Shown: positions 18,965-28,059 of the stretch, one piece after another
Position numbering within the stretch: the stretch's first letter is position 1
How the letters are laid out: each line of letters opens with the position of its first letter
DNA from: Novimethylophilus kurashikiensis
GTDB taxonomy: Bacteria > Pseudomonadota > Gammaproteobacteria > Burkholderiales > Methylophilaceae
Assembly (NCBI RefSeq): GCF_003112435.1
Contig: NZ_BDOQ01000010.1
Location: 1 to 64,000 of the forward strand
Direction of reading: 5' to 3'
Length of the DNA: 64,000 bases
The notes under the pieces: model-generated
Told to the model about the DNA's origin: nothing
The model's database searches: none
What the model saw: the letters and a program-made list of their open reading frames with translations, nothing else
Translations under genes and position numbers: made by a program

Positions 18965-20023
18965 TTGGGCTGTTCTAATATTTTTTGTGGGGTAACCAAC
19001 CAGGTGATTGGGCCGTGGGACCGGTGTTATGTGATTCCGGTTCGTCAATCCAGTACTTTTAATGAGGTTGAGATGTCGATTGGCGACCGCGATTTATCTA
19101 TGCCAGGAATCGCCAATTCATCCTGTTATCCAGGCTGCTACTGGGAGCCGATGTCGGCCTTTGTCAGCGGCACGTATGACGACGACTATTATCGGATAAA
19201 TCCGGATGATACCGCCGTTAATCGACGTGCCATGGCAAACTTCTTTCTGGAGCTGTATCGCAATGCTCCGGTGGTGAAGGTGGGTAAAAACCCGACGCAT
19301 GACGTGCCCTTTAACATCCAGGCCTTCATTGCCGAGAAAGCCCCCAGTCTGGAAAAAGCTGTGCAGGGCCTTAAATGGTTTATGACGGTTGACCAGGTTG
19401 ATGGCCTCAAATCCGATGAACTTGTGAAGGTGTGGGAGTACGTTTTTAGCGTCTCCTCACAACACCGGCTCTTTTGCAATGCTCATGGAATGATTCGTCC
19501 AGTTCAGTTTGCTGCATTTCACCATGTGACCTTCGACAACCTGGTTCAATTAACCTCAGGGTTCAAAACCTATTCAGGGGACTCCTATGAGCTAAGCGAA
19601 CTGCTTCGCCGTGAGCTGGATACATTGGAAGCCAAACTGCAAGAAGTATTGGCCAATGATGAGTACGATGAGACCAAGAAACTGAGTTACGCGTATGTTC
19701 ATCGTTCTAATTTCCAGAGCGAGCTGAAGCTGAATATGTCGGACAGCGTCCATAATATTCTGTATCCGTTTAACGGAGAACAGTTTGACCTGCTTGGCAA
19801 ATATCTGGATGAGGGCATGCCCTTTGACGAGTATGTTGAAGCCATGCGGCCGACCATGGCCGGTGTTTATGCCCTAGCTGGCATGAATGCCTTGAACCTG
19901 AAGTTTGCACCGTTTGTTACGGCTGGCCAGGACTATGACAACAGCCAGGGTACCGCGTATGCAAAGTTCGTCACCTCGGTCTCCAAGGCAATCAACAAGG
20001 AAGTAACGAAAAAGTACCGCTAA
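18965..20023 (+). CDS. Phage-type hypothetical protein (CSNIFCGVTNQ start)
   Basis: 352 aa. The start is TTG at 18965, supported by AAGGAG six to seven bases upstream; no ATG fits. The beginning, GCSNIFCGVTNQVIGPWDRCYVIPV, resembles a short Cys-containing module at the start of several phage proteins. The rest is not recognised. A CTATAC box lies 42 bases before the start and a terminator follows. Confidence 0.7.
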   Translation: MGCSNIFCGVTNQVIGPWDRCYVIPVRQSSTFNEVEMSIGDRDLSMPGIANSSCYPGCYWEPMSAFVSGTYDDDYYRINPDDTAVNRRAMANFFLELYRNAPVVKVGKNPTHDVPFNIQAFIAEKAPSLEKAVQGLKWFMTVDQVDGLKSDELVKVWEYVFSVSSQHRLFCNAHGMIRPVQFAAFHHVTFDNLVQLTSGFKTYSGDSYELSELLRRELDTLEAKLQEVLANDEYDETKKLSYAYVHRSNFQSELKLNMSDSVHNILYPFNGEQFDLLGKYLDEGMPFDEYVEAMRPTMAGVYALAGMNALNLKFAPFVTAGQDYDNSQGTAYAKFVTSVSKAINKEVTKKYR

Positions 20024-20047
20024 CCAGCAGTACTTTGTAGCACTCAG

Positions 20048-20074
20048 CGCCCACCGATAAGGTGGGCGTTTCTT
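20048..20074 (+). terminator. Rho-independent terminator
   Basis: CGCCCACC / GGTGGGCG stem, 5-base loop, TTTCTT. Confidence 0.75.
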
Positions 20075-20495
20075 AAGCCTTCCGCCAGAATTCTTTATAG
20101 GCCTTAGTTGCTGCTGCCAAAAACTCCTCCTCAGTGTAGTCTTCAGGCGCAGTGAGGCCTGGCAGAACTTCACACAGGACATATTCCGAGGTCATCCCAA
20201 GGATGTTTGGCGTATCTTCCCCTAAGTCGCCGCGCCGAATGTAGAAGAGCTTTTTGGCGGCTGCCGGCACACTGTGCTCATCATAGAAGTCCTCCTCTCC
20301 GCCCATATCAAAGAGCTCGCCACCTTCATAGGTGATGTTTACCTCATCAGGCTCATCTTCGAAAACCTCGATTATGTACAGCGCCAGGAAGGGCTTGGGT
20401 GGATTGAAGTCAAGTGCGACAAATTCCATGCCCGGCTCCTTTTTTGCCGCGACAATTGCTTCTTGATAGGTCAGGAATGTTAGGTTGTTGTTCAT
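20073..20495 (-). CDS. Acidic hypothetical protein
   Basis: 140 aa, strongly acidic middle (EVFEDEPDEVNITYEGGELFDMGGEEDFYDEH, two parts). ATG at 20495 with GGAG upstream. No family recognised. Confidence 0.6.
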   Translation of the reverse strand: MNNNLTFLTYQEAIVAAKKEPGMEFVALDFNPPKPFLALYIIEVFEDEPDEVNITYEGGELFDMGGEEDFYDEHSVPAAAKKLFYIRRGDLGEDTPNILGMTSEYVLCEVLPGLTAPEDYTEEEFLAAATKAYKEFWRKA

Positions 20496-20530
20496 GTTGG
20501 CTCCGATGTGAAGCCAACAGTATAAAATTT

Positions 20531-21244
20531 CTATTGAGGAATATGGTAGTACTTAAAAACAAATGCTTTTGCAGCTGCCTCAGCCTCTGGCCATTTATCT
20601 CTTGGTAAAGGGGATGGAATCTTGCAATCCAATGTCATGCCGCATTGGAACCGTTCCATTCCATACGCAGTGGGCCATCGGTGGTCATAGGTCAGACCAT
20701 CCTTTAGCTTTACGAACATCGATTCAGCAAGAATTGCTGACTTTTTAGCTTGGTCAGGATGGTCCTTTAGATAAGCGATTAACTGCTCGACGCCAGTTTT
20801 ACCTGAGGTACTGAAAGGCAGCAAAAAGAATTTAGCATTCGTTTGAATCTCATCTCGACCGGAAGCAGAGCCATATCGCAGGGCATCATACCAACCTAAC
20901 ATCGCAGCAGTTAAAATAACAGGCAACCCTGATTCAATGCCTTCTCGTGGCATATAGAATGCGCCTAGGAGCTCCATTGTCTCCATGGGTGTCAACTGCC
21001 ACCTCTCAGAGGCTGTCAGTGTTTTATCAAAGGCAGTTCCTGCAGCCGCGTCATGCGCCAATACACCAGTCATTTGCTCTCTTGTACGAAGACGGCGTTG
21101 TTCCCACGACTGTAGCCGATAAGGGGATTGCGCTATCTCGCCAACTTGCGCCGAAGGGCCGGCAAAGCTCGAAGCACTAAATACAAGTGTCGAAATAGAT
21201 AAAAATGCCACAAGCAAAAGGTTTGGTGACTTGAGTTTCTGCAT
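20531..21244 (-). CDS. Exported hypothetical protein
   Basis: 237 aa with a clear Sec signal peptide: MQKLKSPN, hydrophobic core LLLVAFLSISTLVF, then ASSFAG. The mature part is about 210 residues, with two Cys near the end (QCGMTLDCKI) that could form a disulphide in the periplasm. No family recognised. The region upstream carries two GATAAGTTAAC repeats. Confidence 0.65.
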   Translation of the reverse strand: MQKLKSPNLLLVAFLSISTLVFSASSFAGPSAQVGEIAQSPYRLQSWEQRRLRTREQMTGVLAHDAAAGTAFDKTLTASERWQLTPMETMELLGAFYMPREGIESGLPVILTAAMLGWYDALRYGSASGRDEIQTNAKFFLLPFSTSGKTGVEQLIAYLKDHPDQAKKSAILAESMFVKLKDGLTYDHRWPTAYGMERFQCGMTLDCKIPSPLPRDKWPEAEAAAKAFVFKYYHIPQ

Positions 21245-21253
21245 TTCAATGAT

Positions 21254-21292
21254 GATAAGTTAACAAAATTATTTAGGTATAGATAAGTTAAC
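21254..21292. repeat. Direct repeat GATAAGTTAAC in a divergent promoter region
   Basis: Exact copies at 21254-21264 and 21282-21292, 28 bases apart, between the exported protein and the secretion pseudogene. Possibly a regulator site. Confidence 0.55.
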
Positions 21293-21328
21293 TTAAGGCG
21301 CTATCGTCTCCTGCCAATTTGATATAAC

Positions 21329-21991
21329 ATGCTCGACAAAAGATTAATTATAAGGTATGATTCCGACAATTCCAAAGGATTTCCCGGAGCCATATTGAAT
21401 AATGCACTTGAGTGCCTGGCTATTATAGCTAGGTATCATGGACTCGCTGTTGACCCTGAGCAACTTAAGCATGAATACGCAAGCACTGAGTTTGGGGTAA
21501 CCGAAGTTCTGCTGGCAGCAAAGCACCTCGGGCTTAAAGCAAAAAGCACCTCCGTAGCCCATGACCGTCTAGCGAACACACCCCTTCCTCTATTGGCAAT
21601 AGGGACAGATGGGAAGTGGTTTATTGTTGCAAAATCCGATGGAGACAAGGTTCTTATTCAAGACCCCGCTGTTGGCCATCCAGAAGTTATAAGTAGAGCA
21701 TCCCTTCAAGAGCGATGGGATGGCAGCTCAATTTTGATGGCTTCACGCGCATCAACCGGAGCCGCCTTTGCAAAGTTCGACTTTACTTGGTTTATTCCAG
21801 CCGTCATCAAGTACAGGAAACTCCTATCTGAAGTGCTCTTGGTATCTTTATGCCTCCAATGCCTTGCTTTGGTTACGCCTATGTTTTTCCAGGTGGTAAC
21901 CGTAGAGATTAAAACTGGGCGTAGACGGTTAATAGAATACGTTTTAAGCCCCCTTGAGCAGCATACCTCGAGTGCTTTGCATGAAAGGTAA
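21329..21991 (+). pseudogene. HlyB-HlyD deletion chimaera (type I secretion remnant)
   Basis: 220 aa open frame made of two genes. Residues 1-190 are the C39-like domain and first membrane helix of an HlyB/LapB-type secretion ATPase (ALECLAIIARYHG, IQDPAVGHPEVISR, FDFTWFIPAVIKYRKLL, LALVTPMFFQVV). The last 30 residues (VTVEIKTGRRRLIEYVLSPL and onward) match the C-terminus of an HlyD-type membrane fusion protein. The join is near 21893-21900. The ATPase domain, most membrane helices and nearly all of HlyD are missing, so it cannot form a secretion channel. Confidence 0.82.
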
Positions 21992-22056
21992 AAATATAGC
22001 CAATATTATTTCAGTTGCAAGCTTAATTACTGACTATCTTTGAAAGTAAACTCATT

Positions 22057-22605
22057 TTGAATACGCATCCTAAAGCACTTGTTGTTTTTTGTTCAATTAT
22101 AGGCATCTCTGTATTTGCAGGATGTTCAAAACAAGTGCCATCTAAAGATTTGCCGAATCCCCCAGAGGTAAATCCCACTCCTCATGAAAAAGTAGAACTT
22201 GGCTTCATTGAGAATGGCACAAAATGGCCAAAGATACTGAATGTTATGTATGTAGCCAAAAATAAAAATTGTGACATAAAAAATAAATTCGAAGGCGTTT
22301 ATACAAAACAAGTTCTAAATGAATATTTAAGCCTAAGTTCGTCACAAGGCAGCGGTGTTGTTTCCTTCTACGCAGACAAGTATTTGGCGGGAGCCTGCCA
22401 ATGGGAATTAGCCGGAATTACCCTTGGGCCATCTCCCTCTACATCAGTAAGTATTGGGTCTCTTCTCACTAGCCCATTGCACGATGTACCGAAGAAAAAT
22501 TATTCCTACTCCTGCTCAATATCTAAGCAATTTTGGTGCTATGGAGCAGATTCAATCAACTACAGCACTAACCCGGGTGCATTCATTATCTGGAGAAATA
22601 AATGA
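22057..22605 (+). CDS. Lipoprotein of the decayed RTX locus
   Basis: 182 aa, TTG start at 22057. Signal sequence with lipobox VFAGC, then a Pro-rich linker and a Cys-containing domain. Its stop overlaps the lipase-RTX start by ATGA, so the two were coupled; it may be an accessory or protective partner of that enzyme, which is inference. Base composition is clearly more AT-rich than the flanks. Confidence 0.6.
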   Translation: MNTHPKALVVFCSIIGISVFAGCSKQVPSKDLPNPPEVNPTPHEKVELGFIENGTKWPKILNVMYVAKNKNCDIKNKFEGVYTKQVLNEYLSLSSSQGSGVVSFYADKYLAGACQWELAGITLGPSPSTSVSIGSLLTSPLHDVPKKNYSYSCSISKQFWCYGADSINYSTNPGAFIIWRNK

Positions 22606-23956
22606 GCGACGACACTACAACTGCATTTTTTGCAAACCTTGTATATGACACCGGGTTTGATAAAAGCATTCAAATGGGAATGGTAGTAGAGTCTCCAGAT
22701 GGAAATTTGTGGACAGTATTAAAAACATCTGATGTTAACTTGCAAGGGTTTCAGGCTGCTGCCTACCAAAATATTGAAACTGGCCAAATTATAGTCGCAA
22801 CAAGAGGAACTGAGCCAACCTCGAAAATGGATTTGTATGCAGACCTGCAAATGGGAATGGATGGTGTTTTAGCCGGGCTTCCTAACCAATTTGTTCTTGC
22901 CAGTAATTTTCTTTCTTCGGTTGAAGCAATCGCAGGGGCAAACCCAATTTCATTAACTGGGCATTCCCTTGGGGGGTCACTGGCTGAATGGCTTGGAGCT
23001 GAGAGTCATTATCCGACTGTAACGTATAATGCCTACGGGATAGGGACAATATTAGCTGCTAACCTAATGCTTCCCGATGATTCGGATTTCTCTAACATTG
23101 TGAATAATGTTATAGATAAAGACCCGGTAATGATGTCCTGTATGGGACTTCCTCAGGCGACACTTACATCTTCAATCTAGGGGATGGAGCCGATACTATT
23201 ACCGAGCCTACCGGCGGTAAAGGTATTGACACCCTGAAGTTTGGTGCTGGCATCAAAGCATCTGACCTTACAGTCACTTATTCTGTAAATGACCTCATCA
23301 TTTCCCTTCCAGGGGGAACTGACAAGTTAACCCTGAAGAATTATTTCGCAGCAGGGGTAAACGGTGGGAATCCAATGATTGACGTGTTCCAATTTGCAGA
23401 TGGAACCTCAGTCACGTCAGCTGACATGGCTGCAGCCGCCAAAGGGATTAATGGGACATCCAGCAACGATGTTCTCACAGGTAGTGCCTTAAATGACAAA
23501 ATTTACGGGCTATCTGGAAATGACACATTAACTGGTGGTGCTGGAAATGACCTTTTGGTTGGCGGCGTTGGTAGCGATTTGTATAAGCTTGGGCGAGGTG
23601 CCGGTCAAGATATCATTGATAACTCCACCGCAGACACTACGCCTGGAAAGCAAGATATCGTTCAATATTCAGCCGACGTAGCCTCTAACCAGCTCTGGTT
23701 CCAACATGTTGGGTCTGATTTGGTGGTAAGCATCATTGGGACGACAGATAAAGTGAATATACAGAATTGGTACAGTTCAACCGCCAATCACGTTCAAGAG
23801 TTCATTGCAGGTGACGGGAAAACTCTTAGCGATTCGCAGGTGGACCAGCTTGTTAACGCAATGGCTGGGTTTGCTCCTCCCCCTCAGGGACAAACCACTT
23901 TGCCTCAATCCTACCAAGACCAGCTCGCACCCACATTAGCTGCTAGTTGGCAGTAG
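22602..23956 (+). pseudogene. Broken lipase-RTX secreted protein
   Basis: The first frame (22602-23180) is an alpha/beta hydrolase lipase domain with the nucleophile elbow GHSLGGS. Around 23120 the reading changes frame: from there the other frame reads GNDVLYG, GDTYIFNLGDGADTI and continues through RTX Gly-Asp repeats (GTSSNDVLTGSALNDKIYG, GNDTLTGGAGNDLLVGG) to a normal RTX C-terminus at 23956. A deletion joined KDPV of the lipase to an RTX repeat out of frame. The ancestral product was a calcium-binding lipase exported by the HlyB/HlyD system that is now also broken. Confidence 0.8.
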
Positions 23957-23960
23957 GCAG

Positions 23961-23998
23961 AAAAAGAACAGCCGGCAATGCCGGCTGTTCTTTTTATC
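23961..23998. terminator. Bidirectional terminator
   Basis: GAACAGCCGGC / GCCGGCTGTTC (11 bp) with a 3-base loop; T-runs on both strands, between convergent genes. Confidence 0.85.
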
Positions 23999-24009
23999 TT
24001 TCAATTAAA

Positions 24010-24468
24010 TCACTCTGCGGTGTTTATTGCCTTTTCCCTAACGAATAGCGGATGCATCGCCGGCAGTGGATTTTCAATCAGGTCATCAGGCACAAACTCA
24101 CCCATGATGCCCCAGGTTTCCGTAGTGAGGATGTTCTGGGCAAGATAGTCGCGCTTGAAGGCCAACCCAAAGTACTGGCAGGTCTCAGGAGACTGCCACG
24201 TGGGGTCGATGACATCCCCATCCAACGTGACCAACCAGGCGTGCGGGACGGGAATCAATCGAAGCGCTACACCCTCGACATAAATTAAGTCTTCGCGCTG
24301 CAGGGCAATACGGCCGGCGTTTTCATAGCACATCTTGGCCCGGCCGAGCTTCAGCCAATCTGGGTTGGGCTTCGGCGTCCAGGCGCGGCCATACGTGCTT
24401 ATAAACTCGTAATACCCGCCTGTAAGCTTGGCGAACTGCTGGATGTAGCTTTCAAGTACATTGCTCAT
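24010..24468 (-). CDS. Phage-like hypothetical protein
   Basis: 152 aa. CYENAGRIAL, then YVEGVALR, then PHAWLVTLDGDVIDPTW follows a Cys / His / Asp pattern seen in a group of phage and plasmid proteins that I recall but cannot name, suggesting a cysteine-hydrolase-like fold. That function is inference. Convergent with the RTX remnant across a terminator. Confidence 0.6.
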   Translation of the reverse strand: MSNVLESYIQQFAKLTGGYYEFISTYGRAWTPKPNPDWLKLGRAKMCYENAGRIALQREDLIYVEGVALRLIPVPHAWLVTLDGDVIDPTWQSPETCQYFGLAFKRDYLAQNILTTETWGIMGEFVPDDLIENPLPAMHPLFVREKAINTAE

Positions 24469-24494
24469 ACCAAAATGTTACCAGGGCTAAAGAA

Positions 24495-24713
24495 TTACGC
24501 CACCCCTGCTACCTTAAGACTCGTCCGTACCAATTCACGAAATTCCGCATCACTGAGCTTATCGTTATCGACGTTTTTGCTCAGGAGATTTAAGGTCGTA
24601 TCGGCCATCGTGGTTTCTTGGCTTAAATCGACCGCCCCAACCAACCGCTCCGCCTTTTGGAGAAGCGATTGTAGCTCGGCAATTGCCCTGGCGTTCCTTT
24701 CGGATTTGCTCAT
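24495..24713 (-). CDS. Small helical protein coupled to clpX
   Basis: 72 aa, starts 2 bases after the clpX stop, so likely coupled. Charged and helical (AIAELQSLLQKAERLVGAV). It could be a ClpX adaptor or modulator by position, but no family is recognised. Confidence 0.6.
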   Translation of the reverse strand: MSKSERNARAIAELQSLLQKAERLVGAVDLSQETTMADTTLNLLSKNVDNDKLSDAEFRELVRTSLKVAGVA

Positions 24714-24715
24714 GG

Positions 24716-25912
24716 TTACGCTGCCAGCTTAAGTTGAGGATAGTCTACCGTTACCTTGAGGTCTGCCGATACTTGTACGGTTGCCCCTTCCTCCCCCGGC
24801 ACCTCATAGAGTGCGTCCTTCAGCAAGTCCTCGAGGATGGAGCGTGCACCGCGGGCACCCGTCTTCAGCTCGTAGGCTTTCTCGGCAATGGCGCGCACTG
24901 CGCCGGCTTCGAAGTTAAGCTTTGCACCATCCATATCGAACAGGGCTTCCATCTGGCGCACGACGGCATTCTTGGGCTCAACCAGGATACGCTCGAGCGC
25001 GTCTACATTGAGTTGCTCCAGCGTTACCACCACCGGCAGACGCCCGATGAATTCCGGAATCATCCCATGCTCAACGAGGAGGTCCGGGGTCACCGTCTTT
25101 ACACCCTTGGCATCTGGTGCCTGCGAGAAGAAACCCATCGAGCGGACTTCCTTAGGCTCCTCCAAGCTCTCCAAAACCGACACAAACGCGCCAGAACAGA
25201 CGAACAGGATGTTGGTGGTATCAATGAACTCAGCCTGAGCACCTGGATGCTTACGGCCGCCTGCGACCGGTACACGCACCTTGGTGCCTTCAATCAACTT
25301 CAGCAAGGATTGCTGCACACCTTCCCCAGATACATCACGGGTGACCGAGGGGCCGGTAGATGCTGACCGCAACTTGTCGACTTCATCGATGAAGACGATG
25401 CCACGCTCGGCCTTGGCGATATCCCCATCTGCCGCTTGCAGGAGGCGCTGCAGGATGGTTTCCACGTCGTCACCCACATACCCTGCTTGAGTAAGGCTGG
25501 TGGCGTCAGCGATGGTGAAGGGCACGTCCAGCAGACGTGCGATGGATTGCGCTAGCAGCGTCTTCCCGGTGCCGGTTGGGCCGAGCATCAGGATGTTGCT
25601 CTTGCTGATTTCAACGTCGGTCGGGTTGGACAGGCGCTTGTAGTGGTTGTATACGGCGATGGCGATAGCCTTTTTTGCGGCTTCCTGGCCAATGACATAA
25701 TCATTGAGGAAGGCTACGATTTCCTTGGGGGTCTTGCGACCTTCAGGAATGGCTTCTTCCTTCTCTTTCTGCCCCATCACGAGCATTTCGTTGGCCAGCG
25801 CGATGCACGCGCCGCACAGGTTCGAACCGTTTTGCAGCTGAAGCATCGAGGCGGCTGCCTCTGGGGACGTGCCGCAGTGTACGCAATTATGGTTATTTTC
25901 TGCTTGTGACAT
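24716..25912 (-). CDS. clpX: ClpX, AAA+ unfoldase of the ClpXP protease
   Basis: 398 aa from the ATG at 25912 (AGAGGTC upstream); the longer frame start lies within its promoter. Unfolds tagged proteins and feeds them to ClpP. Zinc-binding domain C10-x2-C13 and C33-x2-C36, Walker A GPTGTGKT (K117), pore loop GYVG (144-147), Walker B VFIDEVDKL, and C-terminal KTGARGARSI. The ClpP-docking IGF loop reads MGF, which still fits the [LIVMP]-G-[FL] consensus, so it could use host ClpP. The zinc domain diverges from host-type ClpX, hinting at different substrates. No clpP is in the window. Confidence 0.95.
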   Translation of the reverse strand: MSQAENNHNCVHCGTSPEAAASMLQLQNGSNLCGACIALANEMLVMGQKEKEEAIPEGRKTPKEIVAFLNDYVIGQEAAKKAIAIAVYNHYKRLSNPTDVEISKSNILMLGPTGTGKTLLAQSIARLLDVPFTIADATSLTQAGYVGDDVETILQRLLQAADGDIAKAERGIVFIDEVDKLRSASTGPSVTRDVSGEGVQQSLLKLIEGTKVRVPVAGGRKHPGAQAEFIDTTNILFVCSGAFVSVLESLEEPKEVRSMGFFSQAPDAKGVKTVTPDLLVEHGMIPEFIGRLPVVVTLEQLNVDALERILVEPKNAVVRQMEALFDMDGAKLNFEAGAVRAIAEKAYELKTGARGARSILEDLLKDALYEVPGEEGATVQVSADLKVTVDYPQLKLAA

Positions 25913-25949
25913 TTTTGACCTCTGTGGCTCGATTGCGAAAACAGGCATA

Positions 25950-25978
25950 AATATAGCACAGTTATCATGATAAATCAA
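25950..25978 (-). promoter_or_regulatory. Sigma70 promoter for clpX
   Basis: Minus strand TTGATT, 17 bases, TATATT. Confidence 0.6.
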
Positions 25979-26061
25979 GTTTGTTAATTCGTCTTAAGTA
26001 TTGGTGGAGCAGATTCCTATACTGGATGTGGGTCAATACTTAACTTTTTGAGAGGTCAATC

Positions 26062-26352
26062 ATGCTTACACTTAATTCGCGTCAAATGGCCATTGTCCGT
26101 AACCATCCTCATACCCAAGCGGTAAAGGATACCGGCTGGCTGCTCCTGGCCGACCGCAACATGTGTGGGAATCGTATTTTCATCGTGAGCGAGCACCGCG
26201 ACATTGCGGTGACATTCGAACACGAGGAGCCTTATGCCGACCATATGCGGTCGTACATCAAGGCTACGGAATACGCCAAGGAAAATCCTGAAAAGTCTGA
26301 AGCAGGTGTTGATGGGCTTGAGATTGTCCATCTGCAGTTTGCTGCGGCTTAA
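26062..26352 (+). CDS. Small hypothetical protein
   Basis: 96 aa, ATG at 26062 with GAGAGG upstream and a CTATAC box 40 bases before it. No family recognised. Confidence 0.65.
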   Translation: MLTLNSRQMAIVRNHPHTQAVKDTGWLLLADRNMCGNRIFIVSEHRDIAVTFEHEEPYADHMRSYIKATEYAKENPEKSEAGVDGLEIVHLQFAAA

Positions 26353-26360
26353 ATCACTCC

Positions 26361-26395
26361 ACCCCGGCTAGCTTTGCTTGCTGGGGTTTGTTTTG
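26361..26395 (+). terminator. Rho-independent terminator
   Basis: Imperfect stem ACCCCGGCTAGC / GCTTGCTGGGGT, then TTGTTTT. Confidence 0.65.
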
Positions 26396-26399
26396 CGCA

Positions 26400-26424
26400 A
26401 CAAAAATCCCGCACGAGGCGGGAT
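26400..26424 (-). terminator. Rho-independent terminator for 26443-26835
   Basis: ATCCCGC / GCGGGAT stem, 5-base loop, minus-strand TTTTTG. Confidence 0.75.
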
Positions 26425-26442
26425 GGAGAGAGAAGAGAACGA

Positions 26443-26835
26443 TTAGTGAACTCGACCTGGGTTTGGCACATACTTGGAAGCATCCAGAGTACGGTGCGCA
26501 TCACCACGGCAATTCAACCATACAGTCTTGAGAACCCACTTATCCGTGATAACGAGAACCAGGTCATGATGTTCGTCATACTTCTGACGATACACACGCT
26601 TGGTCACCTTACCTGCGGCATGGTCCACTTCGACCTCGATTAACTTTGCCTTCCGTGCATCGAAGTATTCAGGAATATCTATCAGGCCATACCGGTCCGT
26701 TTGGGCCGCACGTGAAGCATGATAAGATACTTTCATACGACCCTGCAGATTCGGTTCTACTAGCTTCAGCAATTCGCCCGTGCTCAGCCGAATACGTTCG
26801 GGCATGTATACATCGGTATGAAACAGCAACAGCAT
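26443..26835 (-). CDS. Plasmid/phage-type hypothetical protein
   Basis: 130 aa, ATG at 26835 with GGGAGG. IEVEVDHAAGKVTKRVYRQ, YDEHHDLVLVITD and VKTVWLNCRGDAHRTLD-like segments resemble a short family I recall from plasmids and phages (core: WLN..DxHRTLD..KYV). Function unknown. The basic, compact fold with a late His could suit a toxin RNase, but nothing proves it. Confidence 0.65.
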   Translation of the reverse strand: MLLLFHTDVYMPERIRLSTGELLKLVEPNLQGRMKVSYHASRAAQTDRYGLIDIPEYFDARKAKLIEVEVDHAAGKVTKRVYRQKYDEHHDLVLVITDKWVLKTVWLNCRGDAHRTLDASKYVPNPGRVH

Positions 26836-26876
26836 GATAGCCTCCCAATAGATTTTCCACAGCTAGGTATAGCGCA

Positions 26877-26905
26877 AATATAGCAAAGAAACACACAAAG
26901 CGCAA
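26877..26905 (-). promoter_or_regulatory. Sigma70 promoter for 26443-26835
   Basis: Minus strand TTGCGC, 17 bases, TATATT. A CTATAC box (26867-26872) lies just downstream and could serve instead. Confidence 0.5.
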
Positions 26906-27016
26906 GCGTAAAGTTTTCAGGAATGAAGTCGATATCTAATTCAGAGCAACCGAGCTTTTCAATTTGTTAACTTCTGCTTATAATCGCCATTATCGGCGTA
27001 TTGATTGAGGTCCCTG

Positions 27017-27334
27017 ATGCTGAAAGATGTCTACCCCTACCGTAAGCTGATTGCTGATGAATCCGTCACCATGCAGAATGGCCGCACCTTCCGGTTTATT
27101 GCCTATGGTGAAGTCGCTGGTGAACCAGATGCAAAGCGTGCTGCGGCCGTTTTCGATGAGGACCACAAGCTGGTTCTGGTCGATGGCCTGTTTGCCGATG
27201 CTCAAACCCCCGAACAACTAATGTCAAGCCTGCAAGGTTTGCTGAAGGCTGACCTCCCTGAACTAGTCCGCACCATAAACACCCATCCCGAAGCTCGCCA
27301 CCAGATGACCGCAGATGGCGGAATCCCCTGGTAG
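27017..27334 (+). CDS. Small hypothetical protein
   Basis: 105 aa from ATG 27017 with GAGG upstream (the TTG at 27005 overlaps that site). Probable promoter TTTTCA-17-TATAAT around 26957-26985, with a GTTAAC in the spacer. No family recognised. Confidence 0.6.
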   Translation: MLKDVYPYRKLIADESVTMQNGRTFRFIAYGEVAGEPDAKRAAAVFDEDHKLVLVDGLFADAQTPEQLMSSLQGLLKADLPELVRTINTHPEARHQMTADGGIPW

Positions 27335-27351
27335 GACTTAAGCCAAGACAC

Positions 27352-27380
27352 AAAAAAGCCTGCATTAAGCAGGCTTTTTT
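27352..27380. terminator. Bidirectional terminator
   Basis: AAAAAAGCCTGC / GCAGGCTTTTTT, 5-base loop, between convergent genes. Confidence 0.85.
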
Positions 27381-27390
27381 ATTTCAGCGT

Positions 27391-27840
27391 TTACTCGGTA
27401 GGCGTTGAGGTATCGAACGCCTTTTTCAATATAGCTTTGAATCGCTCATTCACCTCGCTGTTGTAGGCGCCGAGCTTCCCAGGTACGGACTGCATCTCCG
27501 CCTTGTGTGTTTCAGACATCAGGATGACCTCGAGTTCCTTGTAGGTGAACTGGTCAGCCAGAACCTGAGCGTTTACGTTCCGGATGGCCTCAGGGGTGAG
27601 CTTTTTTAGTTCTGCTGCGACCGGCACACGTTGGATATAGGGGATATCCTCAATCTGCTTATCCAACTCCTTACGAATACCGTCAGCATCCACCGTTATC
27701 AGGGTAATTTTCTTGGCCAGCGCCAATCGGGATGCAGGAGTATCTTGGACGGATACTGTCGCTGCGTTCGATGTCAATGTCGCGGCCAAGAGCATCAGGC
27801 CAACCAGGAGATGAGCCTTTTTCAAAGGGCGTCCTTTCAT
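27391..27840 (-). CDS. Exported protein, DUF2059-like
   Basis: 149 aa with signal peptide (MKGRPLKKAH, core LLVGLMLLAATL, then TSNA). The mature part is helical; QFTYKELEVILMSETHKAEMQSVPGK recalls the FTxxEL...FY.TP.G.K pattern of DUF2059 periplasmic proteins. Family call is tentative. Function unknown. Confidence 0.6.
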   Translation of the reverse strand: MKGRPLKKAHLLVGLMLLAATLTSNAATVSVQDTPASRLALAKKITLITVDADGIRKELDKQIEDIPYIQRVPVAAELKKLTPEAIRNVNAQVLADQFTYKELEVILMSETHKAEMQSVPGKLGAYNSEVNERFKAILKKAFDTSTPTE

Positions 27841-28059
27841 GATGAGATTGAGTATATGTTATGGCTTCGGCAACTAAGGAACCTTCAGCCTTTACGTTTT
27901 CCAGCATTTTAGAAAGCAGTGCGGCCTCATGCTCTTTAAAGGCGGCAATATTTTCTGGTAAGGAATGTTACAATATGAATTCGGGATTCATAAGGCAATG
28001 CTTAACTTGCGAAAGATACCATTAAATGGCATATTACACCATCTGCTATGGAGTGCGCA
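27841..28059. other. Intergenic stretch without a supported gene
   Basis: No promoter or terminator is clear. A minus-strand frame running through 27683-27960 reads like a helical protein (ENIAAFKEHEAALLSKMLENV) but overlaps the exported protein and has no credible start, so it may be a gene fragment. Confidence 0.4.

Noticed and set aside
21329-21991. Intact type I secretion ATPase
   Set aside because: No Walker A, Walker B or signature motif; the end belongs to HlyD.
27683-27907. 74-aa minus-strand gene overlapping the exported protein
   Set aside because: Reads like protein upstream but has no ribosome site and overlaps a gene with a clear signal peptide; at best a fragment.
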